A DNA stretch of 19,864 nucleotides from [Clostridium] leptum DSM 753 (GCA_000154345.1 DS480333.1:1-19864), one strand, 5' to 3'; counted from the stretch's first letter, positions 7,301 to 15,851 are shown. The notes: generated by a model from the letters alone, not told the origin. Made by a program: numbers and translations.

Positions 7301-9325
7301 TTATAGCTCGGCTTTGATCAGAAAAGCCACGCCGTATTTGGAAAGCTCCAGAGTACCGGATAAGACGTTTCCGGTTTCCAAATCTGTATAAGAGGCGTTC
7401 AATGGAACCGTTGCAGGCTTTTCATTGTAATTCTGGACGATTACGATGTCCTGGCTCCCTTTCCGCAGACTGGTGGTGACGCCGTGGGGAAGCCGGCCGT
7501 CCAGCGCCGGCGCAACTCCGTTTTCTTCCGCCAGCAGACGATAGAAATCTACATAAAACGCATCCTCCGCTTTAGCGGCCAGATAATAGGCCTTGCCTTT
7601 GCCGTAACGGTTGACAGTGAGAGAAGGCTGCCCGGCATAAAAGTCATCCTCGTAGGTGCTGAGCACTGCGGCGGTGTTTGTCTTGACCAGGTCGCAAAGC
7701 TCAGAAATCCGGTATCTGACGCCCTGAAAGCTCATAGCGTTATACTGTCCGTCGTACAAAGCGTCGATTTCCTCGCTGCGCAGGCCGAATACCTCGGCCA
7801 TGCCGCCGCCGGGCATTCCGCCCAGATAGCAGAGGTCGGTATCGTTGACAATGCCGCTCCAGTAGGTTCCCACCAGGGTTCCGCCCAGTTCCACGAACTT
7901 CTTCATTTTTTCAGCGATATTTGCCCGGTAAAGATAGAGCATCGGCGCCACTACCAGCTGATAGCCGGAGAGCTCCTTCTCCATGTCAATGATGTCCACC
8001 GGGATCCCCAGCTTCCAGAAGGCCCGGTAGTGGGCCAATACGGTTTCTTTATAATGAAGGCCGCTGTTCCGGGGACCCTGGGAATCCTCCGCGGCCCACC
8101 AGTTTTCCCAGTCAAACAGGATGGCGGCCTGCGGCTTTAAATTAGTTTTGCAAACCTGAGAAAGCCCTTCCAGACGATTCCCCAGCCGGGCGGTTTCCTG
8201 AAACACCCGTGTGTCGCTTTTCCCATAGTGATCCAAAACCGCGCCGTGGAATTTCTCACAGGCTCCGCGGCCCTTCCGCCACTGAAAGTACTGCACCGAA
8301 TTGGAGCCGTGGGCCACCGCCTGAAGGGAGGAAAGCATATGCATTCCAGGACGCTTCAGCTTGGAGGCTGAACGCCAGTTTACGGTGCTGGGAGTACTCT
8401 CCATCAGAAGGAACGGCTTTTGGTTAATGCAGCGCATCAGATCGTGCGTACAGGCAATCTCCGCCGCCAGATCGACAGGGTCCTGGGGACCGTGCCAGTC
8501 CGGATAATTATCCCAGGAGATTATATCCAGCACATCCTGGAATTTGTTGTAATTCAGATCTTTGTAAAAACCCATCAGGTTGGTGGTGGCGGGAAGCTGC
8601 GACCCGCCTTCCCGCACCGCCTCGATCTCCTTTTGGCAGAAATCTACGGTTTGATGGGTGACGAACCGTTTCCAGTCCAGGCTCAGGCCGTGGCAATGGC
8701 TCTCGCCTCTGGGAAGCGGCGGCTCGATTTGGCTCCAGTCAGTGTAGGTATGGCTCCAAAAGCCGGTCCACCAGGCATGGTTTAGGGCTTCCAGCGTCCG
8801 GTACTTCTCCTTGAGCCATTGACGGAAGGCCTCCTGGCACAGCTCGCAATAGCACTCGCCGCCGTATTCGTTGGAAATATGCCAAAGAATAACACCGGGA
8901 TGCTTGCCAAAGGCCTGGGAAAGCCTTACATTGATTTGGCGGGCCTTTTCCCGGTAGACCGGAGAGGTATAGCAGTGGTTGTGCCGCTCTCCCATATGAT
9001 TCCGGTGCAGGCTGGAATCAACCCGCAGCACCTCCGGATACTTCTGAGCCATCCAAGCGGGGCGCGCGCCGGTGGGCGTTGCCAGAATCGTGTAAATACC
9101 GTTTTCATAAAGCTGGCCGATGATCCGCCCCAGCCAACCGAAGTCATAGACGCCTTCCTGGGGCTCCAGCTGGGCCCAGGCGAAAATCGCCACGGAAACG
9201 CAGTTGACGTGGGCTTCCTTCATTAAGACGATATCCTGCTTTAAAATGTCCGGGCGGTCCAGCCATTGGTCAGGATTATAGTCGCCGCCGTGCAGCATTT
9301 TCTCGTTCAAAGGAGAAAGATTCAT
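7301..9325 (-). CDS. GH42 beta-galactosidase
   Basis: A 674-residue glycoside hydrolase family 42 enzyme that would release terminal beta-galactose from oligosaccharides; no signal peptide, so cytosolic. The start shows the family's HGGDYNPDQW. The acid/base is E153 in HISNEYGGEC and the nucleophile is E309 in FLLMESTPSTVNW. Zinc-site cysteines C118, C158, C160 and C163 reproduce the spacing of the Thermus A4 enzyme. Length is normal for GH42 and the trimerisation and C-terminal domains are present. The start has AAAGGGTG about eight bases upstream. It is transcribed away from an AraC-type regulator, which probably controls it. No transporter gene lies beside it, so its sugar importer must be elsewhere. 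Confidence 0.95.
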   Translation of the reverse strand: MNLSPLNEKMLHGGDYNPDQWLDRPDILKQDIVLMKEAHVNCVSVAIFAWAQLEPQEGVYDFGWLGRIIGQLYENGIYTILATPTGARPAWMAQKYPEVLRVDSSLHRNHMGERHNHCYTSPVYREKARQINVRLSQAFGKHPGVILWHISNEYGGECYCELCQEAFRQWLKEKYRTLEALNHAWWTGFWSHTYTDWSQIEPPLPRGESHCHGLSLDWKRFVTHQTVDFCQKEIEAVREGGSQLPATTNLMGFYKDLNYNKFQDVLDIISWDNYPDWHGPQDPVDLAAEIACTHDLMRCINQKPFLLMESTPSTVNWRSASKLKRPGMHMLSSLQAVAHGSNSVQYFQWRKGRGACEKFHGAVLDHYGKSDTRVFQETARLGNRLEGLSQVCKTNLKPQAAILFDWENWWAAEDSQGPRNSGLHYKETVLAHYRAFWKLGIPVDIIDMEKELSGYQLVVAPMLYLYRANIAEKMKKFVELGGTLVGTYWSGIVNDTDLCYLGGMPGGGMAEVFGLRSEEIDALYDGQYNAMSFQGVRYRISELCDLVKTNTAAVLSTYEDDFYAGQPSLTVNRYGKGKAYYLAAKAEDAFYVDFYRLLAEENGVAPALDGRLPHGVTTSLRKGSQDIVIVQNYNEKPATVPLNASYTDLETGNVLSGTLELSKYGVAFLIKAEL

Positions 9326-9342
9326 AAAATCGCACCCTTTCT

Positions 9343-9361
9343 AAAAACCCGCGGAAGCGGG
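9343..9361 (-). promoter_or_regulatory. Terminator-like hairpin in the GH42 leader
   Basis: Read on the - strand, CCCGC (9361-9357), loop TTCC, GCGGG (9352-9348) and then TTTTTAG. It lies between the likely promoter and the ribosome site of the GH42 gene. It could be an attenuator, a 5'-protecting hairpin, or as DNA an operator. Confidence 0.45.
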
Positions 9362-9378
9362 AAAGTGATCTTAGGGCT

Positions 9379-9387
9379 ATTGTAGCA
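9379..9387 (-). promoter_or_regulatory. Likely GH42 promoter (extended -10)
   Basis: On the - strand TGC directly precedes TACAAT (9384-9379), an extended -10 element. No convincing -35 is found 16-18 bases upstream, as expected for an activator-dependent promoter. Confidence 0.5.
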
Positions 9388-9452
9388 GACACAGAAGAAA
9401 AAGCATATGGAAAAGATAAGCTGGTTTATGCACAAAATGATACAATCTCTTC

Positions 9453-9481
9453 TTGACAGAAAGCGGTTCCAGTCCTATGAT
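9453..9481 (+). promoter_or_regulatory. Promoter of the AraC-type regulator gene
   Basis: TTGACA at 9453-9458, 17-base spacer, TATGAT at 9476-9481. The leader to the ATG at 9505 is only about 17 bases. About 66 bases separate this -35 from the GH42 -10, so a regulator bound in between could act on both. Confidence 0.8.
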
Positions 9482-9504
9482 GAAAGAAAAACGGGAGGGG
9501 CAGC

Positions 9505-10353
9505 ATGTTCAGCAACACTGGAGCGCTTGTGGATACGGAGACGGATGTCAGCCCAGAGCCGGAAAAGGAGCTTACGATCCTCAGCTGCGGCCATTACCGC
9601 CTGCTGCGTCTGGAAAAGCTGCACACAGTCAGAATCCAGGGCCGCCGGGACTGGCAGCTATTGTATGTGGCCAAGGGCGCGGGCCACTTTTTCCGCCCGC
9701 GGGAGGAGCGGGTAAAACAGGGGAGCGTTGTGGTGTATCCCCCTGGAGAGCCTCAGGACTATTTTTATCTGCTGAAGGAGGCTCCGGAGATTTATTGGAT
9801 ACACTTTACCGGGGAAAGGGCGGAAGGCCTTTTGGAGGAGTGGGGGCTTTTTCATGGACATTCCTGCTTTGTGGGGGAACAGGACCGCTATTTGAGGTGC
9901 TTTGAGGAGATCATTCAGGAGCTGCAGCTGCAGCCTCCGGGGTTTCAGAGGCTGTGCGCCCTGCGTTTTGAGGAGCTGCTTTTGTCTATGGGCCGGCAGC
10001 GCCTGCGGCTGAAAAATCCCCAGCTCGCCGGCGACAGCCTGGTGACACAGGTGCTTAACGATATGTATAAGACGTATTATCGCAATTATACCATAGAGGA
10101 TTACGCGAAACGGCATAATGTCAGCGTCTGCTGGCTGATCCGCCGGTTTAAGCAGGTGACGGGGGAATCACCAAACCAGTATTTGATCCAAATCAGAATC
10201 CGCCGGGCCCGGGAGCTGTTGGAAAGCTCCAGGCTGAACATGGGGGAGATCGCTTCTGTGCTGGGCTATGAAAGCCCCTTGTATTTCAGCCGGCAGTTTA
10301 AACAGCTTCAGGGGGTCAGTCCCAAGCGCTACCGGGAGCAGAGACAGAAATAA
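9505..10353 (+). CDS. AraC-family transcriptional regulator
   Basis: A 282-residue regulator. The N-terminal half (about 25-160) is a cupin-like sugar-sensing domain, with VVYPPGEPQDYFYL typical of AraC_binding. The last 100 residues carry two helix-turn-helix units: TIEDYAKRHNVSVCWLIRRF and the family signature MGEIASVLGYESPLYFSRQF with GVSPKRYR. The ATG follows GGGAGGGG. Its divergent pairing with GH42 argues for local control by a galactoside. It could repress itself as well, since its promoter needs no activator. Confidence 0.93.
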   Translation: MFSNTGALVDTETDVSPEPEKELTILSCGHYRLLRLEKLHTVRIQGRRDWQLLYVAKGAGHFFRPREERVKQGSVVVYPPGEPQDYFYLLKEAPEIYWIHFTGERAEGLLEEWGLFHGHSCFVGEQDRYLRCFEEIIQELQLQPPGFQRLCALRFEELLLSMGRQRLRLKNPQLAGDSLVTQVLNDMYKTYYRNYTIEDYAKRHNVSVCWLIRRFKQVTGESPNQYLIQIRIRRARELLESSRLNMGEIASVLGYESPLYFSRQFKQLQGVSPKRYREQRQK

Positions 10354-10428
10354 GGGAAAGCGGCAGTTTTAAGCTGCGCTAAAGGATTAATGATGAAAGA
10401 AAAAATGGAGAACCAGGCGGAAAGCCGA

Positions 10429-10466
10429 CAGAATAAACTGGCGCCGCGGGCTTCCGTTTTATTCTG
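10429..10466 (+). other. Inverted repeat after the regulator gene
   Basis: CAGAATAAA at 10429-10437 pairs perfectly with TTTATTCTG at 10458-10466 around a 20-base GC-rich loop. There is no T-run, so it is not a standard terminator. A 26-codon ORF (10390-10470) spans it and is not called. Confidence 0.4.
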
Positions 10467-10543
10467 GTAGAGCGGCTGCCCTGCTCTTTGGAAATTTTCA
10501 TAAAAATTTAAGCTCAAATGTGTGAGAATCTACGTTGGAATTA

Positions 10544-10572
10544 TTGACATATTCCCATAACTAGGTTATACT
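10544..10572 (+). promoter_or_regulatory. Promoter with overlapping palindrome, DUF134 gene
   Basis: TTGACA at 10544-10549, 17-base spacer, TATACT at 10567-10572. ATAAC-TAG-GTTAT at 10557-10569 is a perfect inverted repeat reaching into the -10 box, a natural operator position for a repressor. The expected start of transcription (about 10579) lies upstream of the ribosome site AGGAGGTG at 10583-10590. Confidence 0.82.
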
Positions 10573-10596
10573 TTGCCCAAAGAGGAGGTGCTTACC

Positions 10597-10950
10597 TTGG
10601 CCAGACCACCTAAATGCCGGTGTATTTGTTCCGTGCCCAAAACCACGTGCTTTGAGCCTCATGGTCAGCCGGGCGGTGAGACGGTGAATATCGGCTATGA
10701 CGAATATGAGGTGATTCGTCTGCTGGATTACGAACTGCTGTCCCAAAAGCAGTGCGCGGACAAAATGAGTATTTCCAGATCCACTGTGGCGAGAATGTAC
10801 GAACACGCCCGCCAGCAGATTGCCGACGCTCTGGTGAACGGAAAACGGATCACCATTTCCGGCGGAGATATCCGGGTCTGTGCGGCGATGCGGCCGGAAT
10901 GCAGGCATATAAAGAATTGCTGCCACCGGCTGAAAAGCCCGGGAGAATAA
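10597..10950 (+). CDS. DUF134 (UPF0251) helix-turn-helix protein
   Basis: A 117-residue member of the UPF0251/DUF134 family, small proteins with a sigma-70 region 4-like helix-turn-helix and unknown function. The N-terminus ARPPKCRCIC, with four cysteines by residue 18, is the family's start, and YDEYEVIRLLDYELLSQKQC followed by MSISRSTVARMYEHAR is the helix-turn-helix. Two more cysteines lie near the C-terminus (CRHIKNCCH), so a metal or Fe-S site is possible. The start is the TTG at 10597, six bases after AGGAGGTG; a TTG at 10573 would precede the transcription start. The palindrome in its own promoter suggests autoregulation. It lies upstream of the redox fusion on the same strand, 255 bases away. 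Confidence 0.88.
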   Translation: MARPPKCRCICSVPKTTCFEPHGQPGGETVNIGYDEYEVIRLLDYELLSQKQCADKMSISRSTVARMYEHARQQIADALVNGKRITISGGDIRVCAAMRPECRHIKNCCHRLKSPGE

Positions 10951-11205
10951 GCGGAGAAGGCTGCCTTATGCAGACGGCTCCGGCGGAAGCGCGATCTTAA
11001 AAGCGAGGCTGAAATCGGCTGGTAAGCCGGCCCGGGCCGGGTTGGCTGGGCACAAGAGAGCTGTATGCAAAACGGAAAAGGGCTTTCCGGAGAGGCTCGT
11101 GGACAGAAGCCTGCCGTGGCCGGAGCGCGGACGCGGGGAAAGGGTGAGCACATCTAGTCGAAATAGAAATGTCATTGGGAAAAAGATGAAATGGAGTTGG
11201 TATCA
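10951..11205 (+). other. Structured GC-rich spacer before the redox fusion gene
   Basis: No gene is called. It holds hairpins CTGC/GCAG (10961-10973), CGGCT/AGCCG with a GGTA loop (11016-11029), a 14-bp palindrome CCGGCCCGGGCCGG (11027-11040), and GGAAA/TTTCC (11074-11088). The last two thirds are G-rich. There is no T-run terminator and no clear promoter. GGACAGAAGCCTGCC at 11101-11115 looks like the 3' box of cobalamin riboswitches with a base missing, but the other core parts are not seen. Confidence 0.35.
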
Positions 11206-13788
11206 GTGAAAGTATTGGTGATTGGCGGCGTAGCCGCGGGAACCAAAGCCGCGGCGAAGCTAAAACGGGAAGACAGAGGGCTGGACGTAGCTCTGATCAC
11301 AAAGGATCAGGATATTTCTTACGCGGGCTGCGGACTGCCTTATTATGTAGGCGGGATGATCGAAAGCAGAGACGAGCTGATCGTCAATACGCCTGAAAAA
11401 TACGCGGCTCTTACCGGCGTTCGGGTGCTTACCGGCCGTGAGGCTGTGGAGCTGGACAGCGGCAAGAAGCTGGTAACGGCCAAAAACCTGATTACCGGAG
11501 AAACGGAGGCCTATTCCTATGACCGGCTAGTGATCGCCACCGGAGCGTCCTCCGCGGTGCCTCCCATCGAGGGAGTGGGCTTGAAGGGCGTGTTCAAAAT
11601 GAGGACGCCTGACGACGCTATTCGGATTCGGGATTACGTGGAAGCGGAAAGGGTAAAAAAGGCCGTAGTGATCGGCGGAGGCTTTATTGGCCTGGAGGTA
11701 GCAGAAAACCTGCTGGCCCAGGGCGTGGATGTGACCGTGATGGATTTCGCTTCTCAGATTATGCCCAATGTGCTGGATCCTGAAATGGCGGATTACGCCC
11801 AACGGCATCTGCGGAAGCAAGGGGTCCGTGTTTTGACCGGAACGAAAGCGGAAAAGCTGGTGGGGGATGCCCGGGTAACGGCAGTGAAAACCGCCTCCGC
11901 CACGCTGCCCGCAGAATTGGTGGTGCTTTCGGCGGGCATCCGTCCCAATACGGCGTTTTTGGCTTCCAGCGGCATCGAGATGGAGAAGGGCGCCATTGTG
12001 GTGGATTCCCAGCTGAAAACCAATCTCCCCGGCGTATATGCCGCCGGCGACTGCGCTCTGGTGACCAACCGGATCACCGGCCGCCGCCAGTGGTCGCCTA
12101 TGGGCTCCTCCGCTAACCTGGAGGGGCGTACCCTGGCCCAGGTGCTGGCCGGCAAGGAGAAAACCTATCCCGGCGTTTTGGGCACCGGCGTGGTTAAGCT
12201 GCCGGGCCTGAACTGCGGCCGCACCGGCTTGACGGAAGCCCAGGCCAAGGAGGCCGGCTACGACGTGGTGACAGTCCTGGCGGTTACGGACGACAAGGCC
12301 CATTATTATCCGGACGCGGCGTTTTTCGCTACTAAGCTGATCGCCGACCGGAAAACTCATAAGCTGCTGGGAATGCAGGTGTTCGGCCCGGGAGCGGTGG
12401 ATAAGATGGTGGATATCGCTGTAATGGCCATCAACATGGGGGCTGTCCTGGAGGATTTCGAAAACGCCGATTTCGCTTATGCGCCGCCGTTTTCTACCGC
12501 GATTCATCCCTTTGTCCAGGCGGTTTATATCCTTTTGAATAAAATCAACGGCGATCTGGTGAGTATGACTCCCGCCGAATACGCCGCGGGAGCTGCCGAC
12601 GGCTATCGGGTTATCGACGTGGCGCCGGCGCCGTCTATCCGGGGAGCCACCTTTGTGGATTTGGCCTCGGTCAACGGAGAGATCCCGGGAATTGGCCGGG
12701 ACGAGAAGCTTTTGCTGGTGTGCGTCCGGGGCAAACGGGGCTATTTTCTCCAGAACCGGATGAAATATTACGGCTATAAGAATACGGTGGTGCTGGAGGG
12801 CGCTACCTCCTTTAACGACGTGAAGGTGAAAAACGCTCAGGCGGCAGTGCCTCCCGCGGAGGTGACCCGGGTGAAGGGCCTTGGGTTTCTGTTTGACAAG
12901 CGGACCCAGGACCGGTTCAACGGCAGAGTCATCACCCGCAACGGCAAAATTACCGCCGAGGAAAGCCGGGCCATCGCCCAGGCGGCGGAGCTGTACGGCA
13001 GCGGGGAAATTGCCATGACCTCCCGCCTGACGGTGGAAATCCAGGGCGTGCCCTTTGACAATATCGAGCCTCTCCGGGAATTTTTAGCCCAGAACGGCCT
13101 GGAAACCGGCGGCACCGGCTCCAAGGTGCGCCCGGTGGTATCCTGCAAGGGTACCACCTGCCAGTATGGCCTGATTGATACCTTTGCCTTATCCGAGGAG
13201 ATCCACGAAAGATTTTATCACGGCTATCATGATGTGAAGCTGCCTCATAAATTTAAAATCGCCGTAGGCGGCTGCCCCAATAACTGCGTCAAGCCGGATC
13301 TGAACGACCTGGGTATTATCGGTCAGCGGATCCCTCAGGTAGATCTGGAGAAGTGCCGCGGCTGTAAGGTGTGCCAGGTGGAAAATACCTGCCCCATTAA
13401 GGTGGCGAAGGTCCGGGACGGCAAGGTGGTCATCGACGACAGCATTTGTAACCACTGCGGACGGTGCGTAGGCAAATGCCCCTTTAAGGCGGTGGAAGCC
13501 CATCAGGACGGCTACCGGGTCTATATCGGCGGCCGCTGGGGCAAAAAAGTGGCTCAGGGAAAATATTTGGATAAGGTGTTCACCACCAAGGAAGAGGTCC
13601 TGAATGTGGTGGAGAAGGCTATCCTCCTATTCCGTGAGCAGGGAAATACCGGCGAACGGTTCGCGGATACGGTCGCCAGGCTGGGCTTTGAGAATGTCCA
13701 GGAGCAGCTGCTTTCCAACCAGCTTCTGGAGAGAAAGCAGGAGAATCTTTCCGCGCAGAAACATATGAAAGGCGGAGCGACTTGCTGA
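11206..13788 (+). CDS. Fusion: CoA-disulfide-reductase-like flavoprotein, rhodanese, sirohaem half, ferredoxin
   Basis: An 860-residue cytosolic redox enzyme with four parts. Residues 1-440 are a flavoprotein reductase: GGVAAG at the start, active-site C42 in SYAGCGLPYY as in CoA disulfide reductases, a second Rossmann motif VVIGGGFIGLEVAE and the FAD motif VYAAGDCA near 277-284. Residues about 455-545 are a rhodanese with active-site loop CVRGKR (C506). Residues about 595-715 are a sirohaem/4Fe-4S nitrite/sulfite reductase half-domain with C647, C652, C690 and C694 (CX4C and CX3C). Residues 717-758 bind two 4Fe-4S clusters (C717/720/723/729 and C748/751/754/758). It should move electrons from NAD(P)H to a sulfur species; the substrate is not shown. 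GTG 11206 is preferred (GGAG nine bases upstream, family-like MKVLVIGG); ATG 11191 is the alternative. The end overlaps the transporter gene. Confidence 0.88.
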   Translation: MKVLVIGGVAAGTKAAAKLKREDRGLDVALITKDQDISYAGCGLPYYVGGMIESRDELIVNTPEKYAALTGVRVLTGREAVELDSGKKLVTAKNLITGETEAYSYDRLVIATGASSAVPPIEGVGLKGVFKMRTPDDAIRIRDYVEAERVKKAVVIGGGFIGLEVAENLLAQGVDVTVMDFASQIMPNVLDPEMADYAQRHLRKQGVRVLTGTKAEKLVGDARVTAVKTASATLPAELVVLSAGIRPNTAFLASSGIEMEKGAIVVDSQLKTNLPGVYAAGDCALVTNRITGRRQWSPMGSSANLEGRTLAQVLAGKEKTYPGVLGTGVVKLPGLNCGRTGLTEAQAKEAGYDVVTVLAVTDDKAHYYPDAAFFATKLIADRKTHKLLGMQVFGPGAVDKMVDIAVMAINMGAVLEDFENADFAYAPPFSTAIHPFVQAVYILLNKINGDLVSMTPAEYAAGAADGYRVIDVAPAPSIRGATFVDLASVNGEIPGIGRDEKLLLVCVRGKRGYFLQNRMKYYGYKNTVVLEGATSFNDVKVKNAQAAVPPAEVTRVKGLGFLFDKRTQDRFNGRVITRNGKITAEESRAIAQAAELYGSGEIAMTSRLTVEIQGVPFDNIEPLREFLAQNGLETGGTGSKVRPVVSCKGTTCQYGLIDTFALSEEIHERFYHGYHDVKLPHKFKIAVGGCPNNCVKPDLNDLGIIGQRIPQVDLEKCRGCKVCQVENTCPIKVAKVRDGKVVIDDSICNHCGRCVGKCPFKAVEAHQDGYRVYIGGRWGKKVAQGKYLDKVFTTKEEVLNVVEKAILLFREQGNTGERFADTVARLGFENVQEQLLSNQLLERKQENLSAQKHMKGGATC

Positions 13789-14819
13789 AGAAACTGACAG
13801 CGCTCCTGCTTGCGTTGGCTGCGGCGGCCTCTCTGGCCGCCTGCCAAGGCGGACAGGAGCCCAATGGAACAAACGGTAATACTCACGAAGCCTCCTCTCA
13901 GAAAGGATCCAGCATAGAAACGGATTCTGAAGCAGAAAGCGCCTCCGCCTCTGGAGGAGCGTATTATTCCTTTCAGGATGCCTCCGGAGAGCAGATCACC
14001 TTGAGGGAAAAGCCCCAAAGGGTTGCGGTGCTGTTTTCCTCCTTCGCCGATGTGTGGGAGACCGCCGGCGGCCGGGTGGATATCACCGTGGGGGAAAGCG
14101 TAGAACGGGGCTTCGCCCCGGAGGACGTCCTTTTGGTGGATGACGGAGCGGGCAAAACCATTAACCAGGAGCTGCTTCTCTCCTACGAGCCGGATTTCGT
14201 GATCTGCTCGGCGGATCTGGAGGAACAGGTGAAAACGGCGGAATTTCTGCGCAAGCAGGGAGTGCCGGCGGCGGTATTCCATGTGGAGGAGTTTCAGGAA
14301 TATCTGGATATGCTGAAAATCTGCACGGATATCACCGGGGACCAGGAAGCCTATGAGACCTACGGCACCCAAGTGCGGGAGGAGGTCGAAGCGGTGCTGG
14401 CGTCGGTGCCGGAGACCGGAGAAGCCGAACAGAAGCGGATTTTGTTTATCCGGGCGGGCTCGAAATACAGCGCTACCAAGGCGAAAACCGCAGAGAACAA
14501 TTTCGTGTGCGTCATGCTGAAGGAGCTTGGCACCTACAATATCGCGGAGAACGCTCCGGTGCTTCTGGATGGCCTGAGTCAGGAGGAAATCCTGATGGAA
14601 AATCCGGATTATATTTTCATTTCCACCATGGGCAAGGAGGAGGCCGCCAGGGCTTATATGGACAGCGTGCTTCAGGAGGAAGCCTGGCAGCACTTGGACG
14701 CCGTCAAAGAAGGCCGGTACGCCTATCTTCCCAAGGAATTGTTTCAGTTTAAGCCCAATAAAAGGTGGGGCGAGGCTTACCGGTATTTAGCGGATCTATT
14801 ATATCCAAAGGAGAGCTGA
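13782..14819 (+). CDS. ABC importer substrate-binding lipoprotein (FecB/BtuF-like)
   Basis: A 345-residue lipoprotein. It has a signal peptide with lipobox SLAAC (C21), a serine/glutamate-rich linker (about 25-65) and a periplasmic-binding fold of the type used for iron-siderophore, haem or cobalamin uptake (FQDASGEQITLREKPQRVAV, FVICSADLEEQV and the helix and strand spacing of that class). The ligand is not predictable. The TTG start at 13782 lies seven bases inside the previous gene, with GGCGGAG upstream, so its translation is coupled to the redox enzyme. The permease and ATPase follow directly. Confidence 0.9.
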   Translation: MLKKLTALLLALAAAASLAACQGGQEPNGTNGNTHEASSQKGSSIETDSEAESASASGGAYYSFQDASGEQITLREKPQRVAVLFSSFADVWETAGGRVDITVGESVERGFAPEDVLLVDDGAGKTINQELLLSYEPDFVICSADLEEQVKTAEFLRKQGVPAAVFHVEEFQEYLDMLKICTDITGDQEAYETYGTQVREEVEAVLASVPETGEAEQKRILFIRAGSKYSATKAKTAENNFVCVMLKELGTYNIAENAPVLLDGLSQEEILMENPDYIFISTMGKEEAARAYMDSVLQEEAWQHLDAVKEGRYAYLPKELFQFKPNKRWGEAYRYLADLLYPKES

Positions 14820-14825
14820 CGGAAT

Positions 14826-15851
14826 ATGGGAAAAGCGGCGGCGCGGAGGGAGCACCGTTATTTTTGCAGGACGAAGGCCGGATGGCTGACCCTTTGCCTG
14901 CTGCTTTTGTGCGTCCTCCTGCTTTCTCTACGGTTCGGCAGCTCCGGCATGGACTGGCAGTCTTTTTTCGGCGGACTGCTCCGTCAGGAAGGCTTTGAAG
15001 CCCAGTCCGTGATCCTGTACTCCTTACGGCTTCCAAGGCTGCTGCAGGGAGTCCTGGCGGGCATCGGGCTCTCTGTTTCCGGCGTGCTTCTGCAAAGCGT
15101 CACCGGAAACGACCTGGCCAGCCCGAATATTATCGGCGTCAACGCGGGCGCCGGGTTTGCAGTGATTTTAATTCTAAGCTATTTTCCTGCCGCGGTCATG
15201 GGCCTTCCGCTGGCGGCCTTTTTGGGAGCCTTTCTTACGACCCTGGCTATTATGGCCATCGCTAACCGGGTGGATTCCTCTAAGGCTACCGTGATCTTGG
15301 CCGGAATTGCCGTCCAGGCGGTGCTCAGCGCGGGAATTTCCTTTTTTTCCTTGCTGGATACCGACGTGCTGGTGTCCTACAATTACTTTTCTGTGGGCGG
15401 CTTGTCCAACTCCAGCATTGATCTGCTATGGCTGCCCGGCACGATTATTTTTCTCGGACTCGCAGTGTCCTTAGCGTTTTCCGGCAAGATCCAGCTCTTG
15501 TGCCTGGGAGACAGCATGGCCCTCTCGCTGGGGGTAAAAGTCAAGCAGGTGCGGATGCTCTGTCTGGTGTGCGCCAGCGCTTCCGCTGCCGCGGTGGTCA
15601 GCTTCGCGGGCCTGCTGGGGTTCGTGGGCCTGATGGTGCCTCATATTTCCCGCAAGCTGGCGGGAACCCAAACCGCTCCCCTGCTGGCGGTATCCGCTGC
15701 AGTGGGCAGTATTTTGGTGCTGACGGCAGATCTGGTGGGGCGGACAGCCTTCGCCCCCTCGGAGGTGCCGGTGGGGATCGTGATGTCCCTGATCGGCGCT
15801 CCCTTTTTCTTCATTCTTCTGATGCGAAGGAGGTCTGCGCGGCCATGCTGA
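14826..15851 (+). CDS. ABC importer permease (FecCD/BtuC family)
   Basis: A 341-residue membrane protein with nine to ten hydrophobic segments. Family motifs LRLPRLLQGVLAGIGLSVSG, NDLASPNIIGVNAGAG and GFVGLMVPHISRKL are present, the last being the contact to the ATPase. It begins six bases after the lipoprotein stop, with AAGGAG at 14808-14813. The N-terminal part (about 1-15) is basic and long for the family. Confidence 0.93.
   Translation: MGKAAARREHRYFCRTKAGWLTLCLLLLCVLLLSLRFGSSGMDWQSFFGGLLRQEGFEAQSVILYSLRLPRLLQGVLAGIGLSVSGVLLQSVTGNDLASPNIIGVNAGAGFAVILILSYFPAAVMGLPLAAFLGAFLTTLAIMAIANRVDSSKATVILAGIAVQAVLSAGISFFSLLDTDVLVSYNYFSVGGLSNSSIDLLWLPGTIIFLGLAVSLAFSGKIQLLCLGDSMALSLGVKVKQVRMLCLVCASASAAAVVSFAGLLGFVGLMVPHISRKLAGTQTAPLLAVSAAVGSILVLTADLVGRTAFAPSEVPVGIVMSLIGAPFFFILLMRRRSARPC

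Noticed and set aside
10390..10470. 26-codon ORF between the AraC-type gene and the DUF134 gene
   Set aside because: It has AAAGGA upstream, but it spans an inverted repeat and shows no family or hydrophobic pattern.
11101..11115. Cobalamin riboswitch
   Set aside because: Only a partial 3' box is seen; the other conserved core blocks were not found, so it is kept as a weak lead and not annotated.
11065..11157. 30-codon ORF in the spacer before the redox fusion
   Set aside because: Weak ribosome site, G/R/K-rich composition typical of chance reading of G-rich DNA.
11527..12507. Long - strand frame (326 codons) opposite the redox fusion; likewise 13554-14693
   Set aside because: Both lie opposite genes with clear domain motifs, have no family features, and are explained by codon bias of GC-rich genes.
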